Positions 1-10,447 of a stretch of 64,000 nucleotides of DNA are shown one piece after another. The stretch is from the NCBI GenBank assembly GCA_940671915.1, contig CALNVZ010002974.1:38851854-38915853 (forward strand), read 5' to 3'. The position numbers were made by a program, and so were the translations under genes. Every line of letters begins with the position of its first letter. The first letter of the stretch is position 1. The notes beneath the pieces were generated by a model. That model saw only the letters and a program-made list of their open reading frames with translations, did no database searches and was not told the DNA's origin. Source of the stretch: Paracentrotus lividus (taxonomy: Eukaryota; Echinodermata; Echinoidea; Camarodonta; Echinidae).

Positions 1-170
1 ACCTACCAAAGTTTGGCAGAAGCCGAACCTACCAGAGCAACCTACCCAAGTTTGGCTACTGCCGAATCTACCAAAGTTTGGCAGGAGCCGAACCTACATG
101 TACAAGAACAACCTACCCAAGTTTGGCTACTGCCGAACCTACCAAAGTTTGGCAGAGGCCGAACCTTCCA
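1..170 (-). repeat. Hairpin-unit minisatellite, block 1 (cut by window start)
   Basis: Tandem units of the type CCTACCAAAGTTTGGCAG / GCCGAACCTACC. Each unit carries a short inverted repeat (TTTGGC-N4-GCCGAA), with four-base centres TACT, AGAA, AGGA and AGAG. It is the reverse complement of the larger block at 27903-28670, so the two blocks are in opposite orientation. The array starts before the window. The 72-codon open frame across it is a by-product of the repeat and is not called. Confidence 0.85.
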
Positions 171-1500
171 GATCAAATACCTTGTCTTAAGACTGTCATA
201 TGACATTACAACAACTATTGTAGCTATATAGGATTTTGTACACTATTTCAAAATTTTACATAACTCCCATTTATTGATTGAAATGAAAATCTAATACACA
301 TACAAGTTTTCTATTGACAACCAGTTACAAAGTCACAAGTTTTCAGTTAATTTTTCTTGAAACACATTGTAATACATAAACCATATGTAATAATTACAGT
401 GTGTGAATAATCATCCAATTAAGATATCAAATTTTCCAACTTACATGGTAGTGCACACACAATTATTATAATTATAATGATAATGGTAGCCTGATAATAA
501 TGATTAAAAAAAAGAAGAAGATTAAAACCACATAATAAATAGTTAAAGTAAGTAAATAAAAAACAAGTGAAATTTGTATGATTTTTGTATGATTTATGAA
601 CAATCCTTAAAGCTTTTTATGCAGTCATTGGAACCCTGGTACATTCAGACTAGATGTCAGAGACATTTACAGGTGTATGTGCTAGAAAATAAAACAATTA
701 ATTTGAGACAGATATTTGTGATAGAGAGAGAGAGCTAAAAGCATGAATATTTGTCGATTCTTCATTCTTCTCATCCGGCACGATAACACTCCTGGATGCA
801 GTTGTAGTGTAGGTCGTAGACATGATGATTAATTTCATTCCTCCTCCTCTACTACATACATCATTCATGTTGTTGTTTCTGTCTTGTGATGTGCACCTGA
901 TAAAATAAGATAAACACACAGTTAAAAAAGCTTTGATTCATTTCTGAAACTTTCACTAATCTTTCCTTTTTTCTGAAAAGAAGTAAGATCATTTCTCGAT
1001 TATGACCATTCTAAATTTATAAATTTGCAAATGTCAATTTAAAAGTAAATTCGACGCTACTTAAATACAAAAGAACTTTTGACATGTGATCTCATCGACA
1101 AAGTTATGCATAGATATGAACAAAGTTAAATTGTGATTGTGGCAAAATCAGACCGTGGATAATAGCTGGGATTTCCCAGTGGAAACTGAATCAGTGTTGC
1201 CTTTGAAAACCATATGCTTAATAGCCTAATCTGAAATGAAGTTTATAAAAAATATTTCTTTTATTATTAATCTTTTAAAGTATACTGAGTAAAATTATTG
1301 GTATGATAATCAAAAAATAAAAATAGATATAATATATAATAAAGTCATATAAGCTAAGGCAGCCACTAATCCAGGGGGAGGGCGGCGCATCCCCCTTTTA
1401 TTTCTCTGGCAGCTTGACATGAAAATAAATATGATGTACCATATTTCTTGCCCGAATTGACAGAAAAAAGTGGGGTGTACCAAAACATGAAATTATAGGG
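171..1500. other. No gene seen; AT-rich intergenic or intronic DNA
   Basis: No supportable exon on either strand. There is a short (AG)n run near 725 and scattered A/T homopolymers. The short open frames here have no recognisable protein character. Confidence 0.5.
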
Positions 1501-1556
1501 TTTGGCTCCCTCCCGAAAAATACCAAAAAATCCACACTGTAAATATTTGTACCAAC

Positions 1557-2213
1557 CTTTGGGTTTTCTGTTTCCAAAGCCAATTTTCGTGCCATTTCTG
1601 GGGCAATTGCTGGTTCTGATGGTTCCTCATCCCGGCCTAGGTCTTCTGGGGAATATGGTGGTAGACGAGGAATGACCCAAATTATATTTTGTGTCATATA
1701 CTTCTTCCTTTTCCTAGCAGTGTCCCGGACTTGAATAAGGCCAGATATGTATGAATGCCACCACTGATACTCAACATCGCCAGAGAAAAGTAAGGCCCAG
1801 TCTTCGGTCTTTTGGAGCAGTCTCTCCAGTGGAATGTTGATGAAACGAGGCTCAAGATATTTTGGCTTCCCAGTTGGACACACTGTCCGACCTTGTTGGG
1901 TTCGCTTCAAGAATCCACCCGAGAGAGGTTGCCAGTCCTGACCCTTCAATCCTTTGAAGTGACCAGTTACTGTGTCACCATCCATCATAAATTTAAAGTG
2001 GTGTGGTCTTGTATGGCCAGTCACTTTAGTGAGATGAGGTTCCACCCATCCTTTGAAATCAAAGAGGCCAATGATTTCTTGGCTGTTTGGAAGAAGGGAC
2101 AGGAGTTGTGGCATCGTCTCTGTTGAGGTCTTGTTAAGCTTCCTCCTTATCTGTGAGAAGAGTTGGTCAACATCCTCGTGTGTATGACCAACTAAGAGAA
2201 ATGAAAGATAGAC
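1557..2213 (-). CDS. DUF7869-type exon with GHTHEDVDQLFS motif
   Basis: The exon opens after a TACATGTAG acceptor (plus 2214-2215) and reads VYLSFLLVGHTHEDVDQ, then LFSQIRRKLNKTSTETMPQ. This joins in phase 0 to the exon ending KIFHE. It stays open for about 219 codons, with a hydrophobic strand before the GHT motif, a 'HHFKFMMDGD' segment and an 'EYQWWHSYISGL' aromatic patch. The most likely donor is AAG|GTTGGT at plus 1556-1551, although the frame runs on to 1398 through what looks like intron or repeat. GHTHEDVDQ is the hallmark seen in DUF7869 proteins. The catalytic role, if any, is unknown; relatives are often multicopy, which suggests a mobile-element origin. Confidence 0.7.
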
Positions 2214-2518
2214 CTACATGTATTGGAGGAAGAAATGGAAATTAAAAACAAAAAATAATAATGAATAAAAATTAAGAGATTCTTTGAGTAATTCATCAAG
2301 ACATTACATATGGGATAATCATGTGCTCATAACTGTATCAATGTCAATGAAGTCTAGTTAATCTTACATACTATAATGCCTAGCGAAAACCAAGACTGCA
2401 CTTAAATGTTATTTAAGAGAAGTTACTGTAATGGTAGAATTCCATAGATGTATTTTTATTTTAATTGACTAATTCATCATTTTTTTATTTGTATTTATTT
2501 ATTTTTGTTAATACTTAC

Positions 2519-2640
2519 TTCATGAAAGATTTTCTGGCAACAGCATCCATCACAGAATGCCATCACATACTTGTTTTTTATTCTCATCTCAGACAATTAT
2601 CTGCCTGAATGTAGAGAATTGGTGGCAGCTCTTTCCCATG
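2519..2640 (-). pseudogene. DUF7869-type exon with two frame breaks
   Basis: Reading the minus strand, the segment gives ELPPILYIQADNCLR, then a stop, and then in another frame NKYVMAFCDGCCCQKIFHE, followed by a perfect GTAAGT donor (plus 2518-2513). The two halves are consecutive blocks in DUF7869 proteins (LxLDNxxRENKN(K/R)Y...AFC). The break looks like one extra T after the CLR codons and one extra A in the following A-run. The acceptor side, near 2630-2640, lies beside an A12 run (T-rich on the coding strand) and is not exactly placed. Confidence 0.6.
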
Positions 2641-5332
2641 CCAAAAAAAAAAAAATAAAGATAAAAATATGGTGTGTGTCTGTGGGGAGGGGGTCCATTT
2701 ATTGTTAATATCCAATATAAATGCAGAAAACATAAAGTATTCAAAGTGTTTCGTGCGCATCATGAAGCTTGCATAAAACAATCCAACAAACTGCTTTTCC
2801 CATTATTGCTGAGAAAACAAAATACTTACTTAATATAAATCCAATGGGTGCCTGGCTAAGTGAATGAAAAGGAGAGAAATGGTGAGGGACACAGACACAC
2901 ATCTCGACCCTCATATCTCATTGGGCTTTGTTAGATATCACTTGAGTTCAATACGGGGGGAGGTTGTTTAGGCACAATAGTAGTATATTACCAATGTAAT
3001 CTTCCAAGAATGATATTTAGTTTTTTAGGTTCTCTGTTTAATTTAATACTAATTAATTTACTAATTTATATCTGGAATCCTACTCATGTTGCTCAGAAAT
3101 CACTAAATGATGTGAATGTACTTAAGCTAGCATTCCCAAACACATACTCAACAACAAAAAATCCTGGTTTCAAAATCATCTTCTATTATGTATTTTTTAT
3201 TGTTATGATTGTATTAAAATATATTTCTTTTTTTTTTTGTTCTTTCTTTTCTCAACCTTACGTCACTATTATTACTTTGTTTGGGGGAAATTTATCACTG
3301 AACACCTTTTTATTAAAGCATCAATTTTTTTCAGCCAATGTAAAGTTGAAAATAATCACATCTTTATGAATAAGATGAGTGACACTGGTCCACAATAACC
3401 ATGTTGTTTTATATTTTTTTATTTATGTCTGAATTATTTATTTTTTTTTTATGTGTGTGCTGATAGAAAATGGATTTAAAAATGTCAGTGAATGATCAAT
3501 GGCAAGAATTCAATACTTCCAGGGCCAGCTATATAACCATGTCACTTTAAAAACTGTTATAAAAATGTATTGATTTTAATTGACACTATATAGGCAAGTA
3601 AGACCTTTCAAATTTTCTACAAGTAGCAAAACAATATTTGACATAATTACCAAACTGTATTAAAAACTGACCATTCTGCCCACATAAGCACTGTACTTTC
3701 ACTATGCAGATAATGATTGTAATGATATCGAACTCCATGGACTATGTTGTGTCATATCATTACACAATAGTCATTTGTTTTCGTTGGTGCAATAGGGTAT
3801 AACTCAAGTCACATGAGTAATTTTACAGGAACACATATCACTTGGATACCTAATAGCCTTAAAAAAAAAATATAAAACATACAAATAAATATAAAATATA
3901 GAAATAATGTACAAATTATATTTATTGTATGGAGACTCACACCAAGTAAAGTGTGTACTCTACCATTGTGTGTAAACATATATTAATATCTTACATTGTT
4001 ATATTAGAAGACTCTTTTGGTTAAGATACGAAAATACTTGAGTTAAGTGCCATGAGAAAGAAGAGATATCAAAAATATACTCATAAATTTTTTGTGTTGT
4101 CATATAGATTTAGAATGTTGATACTTAAACATAGGCTCACTTAAGTAGAATCAATTAGTTGAGCTGAACCAACTTGTAAACAAATCACAGTAGTTTTCCC
4201 ATCCCTCGTCATCTTGCTCAGGTCGGGGCTTACCACATAGTTTAGATGTAACAATTAATTTAGCAAATAGATGTAATTATGGTTTTCAGTTTGGATAGAT
4301 TCTATTAGATGTTATTCGGGTTCATCGAGTATCTTCACAACACTACTTTACTTGTATGGAAACAGGTTATTTAACAGTATATGAATCATAACTAGATCTA
4401 AGGTTTGCCATTCTATTTTTCCTATTCAGATTCTACAGAGGATGCTGTAAGTATCATACAAGTTTTCTTGAAAATCTGTGTCAATTTGAAAGTAGTTTAC
4501 TTGTATTTATAAATGTATTGATCCATATTGCATTGTTTATTTTTTTCACACTAGTGTAAAAATCTAGCAGTTTGATTTATTAGCAATCTGCACGTATTTT
4601 TAATTTACAAAGTAAGGAATAATATACACACATGACAAAATAACCCTTTGGCTTTAAACCCTTTCACATATGAAGTTTTGGTATAGATTTGTATTTGGAC
4701 TGAATCATTCCATTCAATTGTGAAGACTAACGAGGTGACTTTTTCCACTTATTCACCTTTGCATCATATCAACCACAGTTATTCTTATAGTACAACAGAC
4801 CTCTTCGTTACCTAGAAAGATCAAAGGCACACATGTTGTTTTAAACAAAGTCTGCACCAAACATTCAATAACAACAATAATTTAATTTGTTACGTGCGTA
4901 GTCATTTTCAACATGTGTAGGGAAAAGTTATCTTGAACTTCCAGTAATGATATGTTTTGTACTATTTACTGCATCCCACAAAGGGGTAAAAAATTGTTTT
5001 CAGTATTTTTTCCTGTACTGGCAAATATAATTCACAGTACATGTACATGTATTTACATGTATGACAATTAGGTGAGACCATCAAAACAAAAGTGCTTCTA
5101 AAATTTAAAAATGTATAGATCTACAACATATAACACATGTAGGCTTCTAAGTTTATGAAATTTATGGAAACAGTTTGGAAAACGGTTTTAAAATTGGTTA
5201 TAACTTTGAAACACAAATTCTCCCCATCTGTGCCCAATGTAATGAAGTAAAACACAAATACACAGTTAGGCATATTAAAAGAGTCAGATCTAAAATATAT
5301 AATTTCTCATAAATTTTTTCATCTGAACTTAC

Positions 5333-5454
5333 ATTTGACGTTCATTGTGCAACATCATTTCACGTTTGAGTACATTCCTCTTGCTCTGATTGAGCTCTTT
5401 GTCCATTTTCATCTCCAGGACCACACATTTTTGGCATTTTGAGAAATCTCCTGT
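5333..5454 (-). CDS. Candidate DUF7869-gene exon with C-x2-C and basic coiled coil
   Basis: This is a 122-nt exon bounded by TTTTTTTCAG and GTAAGTTCAG on the minus strand, both strong splice sites. It reads TGDFSKCQKCVVLEMKMD followed by a charged helix (KELNQSKRNVLKREMMLHNERQM). DUF7869-family proteins carry a similar 'F(S/T)KC..C..L' plus charged-helix segment upstream of the DNC and GHT motifs, so order and strand fit the exons at 2640 and 2213. About 2.7 kb of intron or missing exons separates it from the next recognised piece. Confidence 0.6.
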
Positions 5455-5480
5455 CTGAAAAAAAAAACGCCACAAACCAT

Positions 5481-5515
<35 letters not shown>

Positions 5516-6415
5516 GGGGGGGTGGGGGTTCTAATTATATAAGCGTTTGTTGACCAAACTTTTCATGTTACACAACTGTGGATATTCACATGCCGATATA
5601 ACAATGTATTGTCTTTTTTCAAATCTGCAGATTAATGGCATATTCAAACCGATGAATTAAATGGATTCATGTACGCCTTTGAGATTTTTTGGATTTACAA
5701 CATATTATAATACTGGATTTCTGTGGTTCTCCCTCATCCCCCACTCAATGAATTCAATTAAGCAACGCCATTTTTTTCCAAAACTTAATGACGCAATAGG
5801 ACTAATCAGATGAGAGGGGCCATAAAGCCAATCAAATGGTAAACAACTGGTGGTGGCCTTTGATGGCATTTGATAATTTAGAAATAAAACTTTCCTTTCA
5901 TTATGATGTCAAATTGTTAGTGTACTGATAAGACACGGCTTTAAATCTGTGTCGAGGGGTGGGGGGGGGGGGCTGGGATGAGCGTATCTTTTTACTATTT
6001 TTTGGGAAGTACATGCCACTAAAGTATCCTAAGTTCTTAACATAAAAGTTTTTTTGAGATCAAGCAAGCTTGAAGTTTACATTAAGTGAATTAAACTAAT
6101 TAGAACACTGTGTGAATATGAAAGTTGTTCTTAACCTTTTTCACATTTAACCCTTTGCCAAAAGAATTTCATCCACAGGCTTATAGTAATTTCTGCTTGA
6201 CTGACAGTGGGACGAATATGTATCTGAAATTTTTCTTCATAGGTATTGTTTATATATATGTCCTTTTAGTATAATCCATGCGTGACAAAGCGAACCTATC
6301 TTTTATGAGGCATATGGTCAACCTACTGTATTTAGTTATATAATCCCCCATCCAGTTCAGGCATATAAATACTCTGCTTGGGGGACAGCCCTTCTGTTCC
6401 TACTTTTGGCATAAT

Positions 6416-6660
6416 CTAGGCCTGTGCTAATGCCTGCTCTTTTCCTCTGAAAGAATGTTGCTCTAGTGAATGCCCAGGCAAGTATAGAATGCAAACTGAC
6501 AGACTTTTAGGACCATTTTCAATTTGGAACTTCGAGACTTCTGAAATGGCCTTGATTTGTTCAATTAGCCACATTTTTTTTCTTTCTTGTGGTGTCTTAC
6601 TCCAGTAGCACCTTCGAGCATTCTTCATGATTGCTTTGGATATTTTTTTCAAACATTTTT
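6416..6660 (-). CDS. Candidate exon, charged, uncharacterised
   Basis: A 78-codon minus-strand frame contains KNARRCYWSKTPQERKKMW and LIEQIKAISEVSKFQIENG. The arginine-, lysine- and cysteine-rich start resembles the N-terminal cysteine-containing region of DUF7869-family proteins. Strand and position fit that gene. No clean splice sites were pinned, and the C-terminal half is not convincing. Confidence 0.3.
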
Positions 6661-6845
6661 TTTTACAGTTATGGTAATTTTGAATGCATAGCCCTTTTCA
6701 TACTTGAATGAGCCAATTTACTTAAGTACTTTCTGGTTCAATTGTCTTTTTTGATCGTATCACATTTCTCATGTCTAATGCTCGAGCAGAAAAGTGTGAA
6801 CTCAATCTGTAATTCCCTATTTGCTCTTCATCACTTGATAATAAG

Positions 6846-7301
6846 TCACAAAGAAATGTCACGACTGCCATCTAAACTCGACTCATCTTCTCTAGTTGCA
6901 AAGTGGACGGCAATTGATATAACTTCTTCATCAGAATCCTGGAATTCATAGATATCTTCATTCTGTTTGGTCTTCTTGGGTGTACTGAATCTGTGGGTTG
7001 GCACAGGATCTCCACGAGGATGATTTCATCAAAATCAAAACTTAACTGTGATATATCTAGCTCAGTGATCATATCTTCATCATGACTGAATGCTTGGATA
7101 GCATCTCTTTCAGTGACTGTTTCTTGGTCATTATCTAAACTTAATTGAGATATATCCAGCTCAGCGATCATATCATCATGATTTAACTCTGAATATGAAT
7201 CTTTGTTCTCCTCCATTGACACCTATTGAAGGTGAAGATTTGATATCATCCAGACAATCAATACTTAACTGAGATAAATCTAATTCATCAATCCCATCCA
7301 T
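6846..7301 (-). pseudogene. Acidic N-terminal region with three ELDxSQLSxD repeats, frame-shifted
   Basis: Starting at an ATG (plus 7301) the strand reads MDGIDELDLSQLSIDCLDD. A second frame from 7222 has IAELDISQLSLDND and ITELDISQLSFDFD. A third frame, ending at a stop at 6846, gives HRFSTPKKTKQNEDIYEF and QDSDEEVISIAVHFATRED. All three look like one acidic coding region with three copies of an (E)LD(I/L)SQLS(x)D motif, interrupted by one-base frame changes or short unseen introns. It may be the first exon of the DUF7869-type gene. The motif itself is not one I recognise. Confidence 0.4.
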
Positions 7302-7663
7302 ATTCAAATTCTAAGCTTGTTATATTGAATTCACTGCTACAAATAGACAAAGTTTTAAGAAAGAAGGCAGGTGGAATGTTAAAATAACAAGAAGACAACA
7401 CTATGAGAGTAGACCTTTTGAGTAAAATAAAACTTGTCTGAAGAGAAATATCACTGATGAGAAATGTCCATTGCTTTATACCTAGGACCCTCTTCTTCCA
7501 AGAACTTACATTGTGTAAAGCTGCTGTGTAATCTGTAAAGTCCCCTTGAGTACTGATTAAGTGGTTTGTGATAATGAAAAGAATCATCTCAACCAAAGAC
7601 GCTGTGTAAACAACCTTTTCCTACGTGCAGGCCTAGATGGGAGAGGATTTGTATACATGTATA

Positions 7664-9254
7664 TATACTATTGGTCAAAAGTTTGGGTACACCTGCTATC
7701 AGTTATGTTCAGATCATTTTGATTAATTTTAAGTGCAAGAATTCAGGTCAAAACTTATCACATCACATCTCTTTAGAATTCAGAAATTGGGCAAAATATA
7801 CAAAAAGTGCATAAACACGATATTGCACTAATTCATTCGATTTTTGAAGAAATGGGATATCTCTGTCAACAACAATTCTATCAACCTGAATTTTGCAAGG
7901 ATGTTGAGGCCCATGTAAAATATAGTCCTAAAACATTTGAAAGTATTTTACATTATTTATTTCTGGTTATTGTTATTTATGCAAATTAGGTGCCTATTTT
8001 TACATTTTTAATTATAATTTATCAAAAAACATTGTTATAAAACCCAATATCATTTTAAAATCTGCTAAGTATAGTAATAAAAAACATTGTAATGAAAATA
8101 TTAAGTTTTCAATTGAATGATTGTGTATTCTTTTGTTTCATTATTTTCTTTTGTCTTCTATTGTTCTTTTTTATTATGTATTTTTTTACATTTTTTTTTA
8201 GTCTTGTTTGTTTCAGAAAATATATCTTGATATTTTTTAAGACAACCAAGATGAGACTAAAGCCCAAGAACAAACAATAAAACTGGTATAGCGCAATGCA
8301 AGTGAGAAAATTCATTTCAGTCGGTGCACAAAATTTAAATATTTTGTTAGTGTGCAAAATACCTAATAAAATATATTAACATTGGTTTCTTAGTAGTAAT
8401 ACTTCATGTAAGGACTAAATTACTCCTTTTCTGACAGGTTGATGGTTAAGAACCAGTTTAACAAACTTTACACCATCCATAACTGTTGCATAACCATTTC
8501 CAATCCCGCACATACATTTCAATAACTATTTCCTTTCAAGTGTGTGAAGGTATTGTTTTTATTAATAGCACACTATATATATATATTTTTTTTTTACTAA
8601 ACATTGTATTATTTCATGCAAGGCCTAAATAAAACGAAATATTAAATTTTTTCTGAAAAAAAATCCTGAAATGTAAGAAATAATAATAAGAACAATAGAA
8701 AACAAAGAAAGTTATAAAAGAAAAGAATACATAACAATTCAATTGAAATCTTAATATTCTTATCACAATGTTGATCATTACTATACTAAGCAGCATTTAA
8801 GAGAGATTGGGCTTTATAACAATTTTTAATTTTTTTTTTTTTTTTTGGGGGGGGATGAATCATTAATAAATATGTAAATATAGAGACCTAATTTGCATAA
8901 ATAATAATTCAGAAAGGAACATTTCAAAATACTTTCAAACGCTCCATGCAGGGCTATATTTTGTGCTTCAACATCCTAGCAAAATTTCACGTTTACAGGA
9001 TTGTTATTGACAGAGATACTCGATTTCTTAAAAATTCAAATAAATTAGTGCAAAATCGTATTTTTGCACTTTTTGTATATATTGACCAATTTATTCTGAA
9101 TTCTAAAGAGGTTTGATGCGATAGTCATTGCATATATTGTTTGCATAATGTGTTTCTTGCACAACACTTGGACTGGAATCTTTGCACTTAAAATAATTAA
9201 AATGATCTGAACCTGATAGCCGGTGTACCCATACTTTTGACCAGTAGTGTATAT
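7664..9254. mobile_element. 1.59-kb foldback element with Tc1/mariner-type ends
   Basis: The left end reads CTATTGGTCAAAAGTTTGGG and the right end, reverse-complemented, reads CACTACTGGTCAAAAGTATG. Both then run into GGTACACC and GCTATCAG, and lie beside TATATA. The match continues inward: the left arm to about 8200 is the imperfect reverse complement of the right arm from about 8640. The unmatched centre is about 8220-8630. No transposase is encoded, so it is non-autonomous. '(T)ACTGGTCAAAAG' ends are typical of Tc1-like elements. Confidence 0.8.
8835..8853 (+). repeat. T-run joined to G-run
   Basis: About 18 T followed directly by 8 G, inside the right arm of the foldback element. Similar T-then-G (or C-then-A) joints occur at 5482-5522, 9301-9320, 11037-11067, 26847-26880 and 56440-56452. 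Confidence 0.8.
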
Positions 9255-9540
9255 AGGCTAATGCAGGTACCATGAGAACTATAGGCCTGCTACAATTGTG
9301 CCCCCCCCCAAAAAAAAAAAAATTAAAAAAAATGAATAAAATATGAGTCAATGATAAGTGTCGAGTTGGAACCAATCACAATAATATTAGGAACCTGAGT
9401 AAAATGATGATTCTTTATGTAAATACATGTAAATTACATAATGTGTATTATATATATTCCAATTTGCTGTTTTTGAGGAAATAAAATGAAATAAAATTAA
9501 ATTCAGACATGTACTACATGCATCTAAAGATTTATTTTTC

Positions 9541-10156
9541 TTAAAGGACTCCTCCGGGCTGGATTTTGCATTATTAGAAAAATAAGTAAAATCGAAAAAG
9601 CACAAAAACTGAAAATTTCATCAAAATCGGATCAGAAATAGCAAAGTTATGAATTTTCTTAGGTTTTGAATTTTTTTAAGGAAACAGTTTTTGCCATCTT
9701 CAAATTGGCAAACTGATGATGTCTCAGTCCCCCTACTTTCTTTGTATTTTATTGTATGAAATACCAATTATCAAGATTTTCTGCCCCAAGGTCATAAAAA
9801 CAGGGATATAATCCTTGTGGAATGTTCAAGGTCACTGTGCTTTTACCTATTCCATTATGAGGGATAGATTTTCTGTATACGCATATATGAAAAAATGAGA
9901 AAATAGGATTTCATATAATAAAATACACAAGAAGTAGGGGACTGTGACATCATCATTTTGCTCATTTGAATTCAAATATTCAAATGAGGCAATGAGACAA
10001 TGCAGAACTGTTTTACGAAAAAATTCAATACCTAAAAAAATGCATAACTTTGTTGTTTTTCATCCGATTTTGATGAAATTTTCTGTGTTGTGTTTGTTAA
10101 ATATTACTTTGCTTTACAAAACTTTTTAATTTCAGCCGCGGACTCCTCCTTTTTAA
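9541..10156. mobile_element. TTAA-flanked palindromic element
   Basis: TTAA at 9541-9544 and 10153-10156 bracket a segment whose two halves are imperfect reverse complements. The left interior has 'TTTCATCAAAATCGGATCAG' and the right has 'CATCCGATTTTGATGAAA'. The ends carry GGACTCCTCC words. TTAA target duplications are typical of piggyBac-type miniature elements, and this interior style is common in sea urchin repeats. The 61-codon frame inside is not a gene. Confidence 0.7.
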
Positions 10157-10170
10157 CTGCTCACTTTGGG

Positions 10171-10438
10171 TGGTATCTCACTTCGCGGAGACGTCTCTGA
10201 GACAGAATAGAAAATTTTGTCTCCGTGACAGTTAAAAAGTATTGGAGACGTCTCCGATATCGCTGAGACATGTCCGAGATGTCCTGGAGACAGATTTGGG
10301 ACTACTTCAGCCTGTTTTTTCATAAATTGTCTCGGAGATGTCTTCGCGATATCAGATATGTCTCTAATACTTTTTATCTTTCGCGGAGATGAAACTTTCT
10401 ATTCTGTCGCTGAGATGTCTCCACGAAGTGAGATACCA
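10171..10438. mobile_element. 268-bp MITE with perfect 9-bp target duplication
   Basis: Terminal inverted repeats begin TGGTATCTCACTTCG on both ends. The element is flanked by CACTTTGGG at 10162-10170 and again at 10439-10447. The whole element is a degenerate palindrome rich in GAGACGTCTC words. A 9-bp duplication fits Mutator-like transposition; hAT elements make 8 bp. It is non-coding. Confidence 0.85.
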
Positions 10439-10447
10439 CACTTTGGG

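Larger units (their letters stand above)
1557..7301 (-). pseudogene. Multi-exon DUF7869-family gene, frame-disrupted
   Basis: Several minus-strand exons fit one gene of the DUF7869 type, a domain of unknown function common in invertebrate genomes and often present in many copies. In transcription order the pieces are an acidic N-terminal part (7301-6846), a candidate exon (6660-6416), an exon with 'FSKCQKCVVLEMKM' (5454-5333), an exon with 'ILYIQADNC' and 'NKYVMAFCDGC' (about 2640-2519), and a long exon with 'VGHTHEDVDQLFSQI' (2213-1557). Splice signals support the last three, but exons between 5333 and 2640 were not found. Frame breaks occur near 2590 and near 7050. It is therefore either a decaying copy or a real gene carrying base errors. 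The family assignment rests on remembered motifs (LxLDN...ENKN(K/R)Y..AFC and GHT.EDID..FS). Function unknown. Confidence 0.55.

Noticed and set aside
1812-2126. 104-codon plus-strand frame
   Set aside because: Antisense shadow of the DUF7869-type exon.
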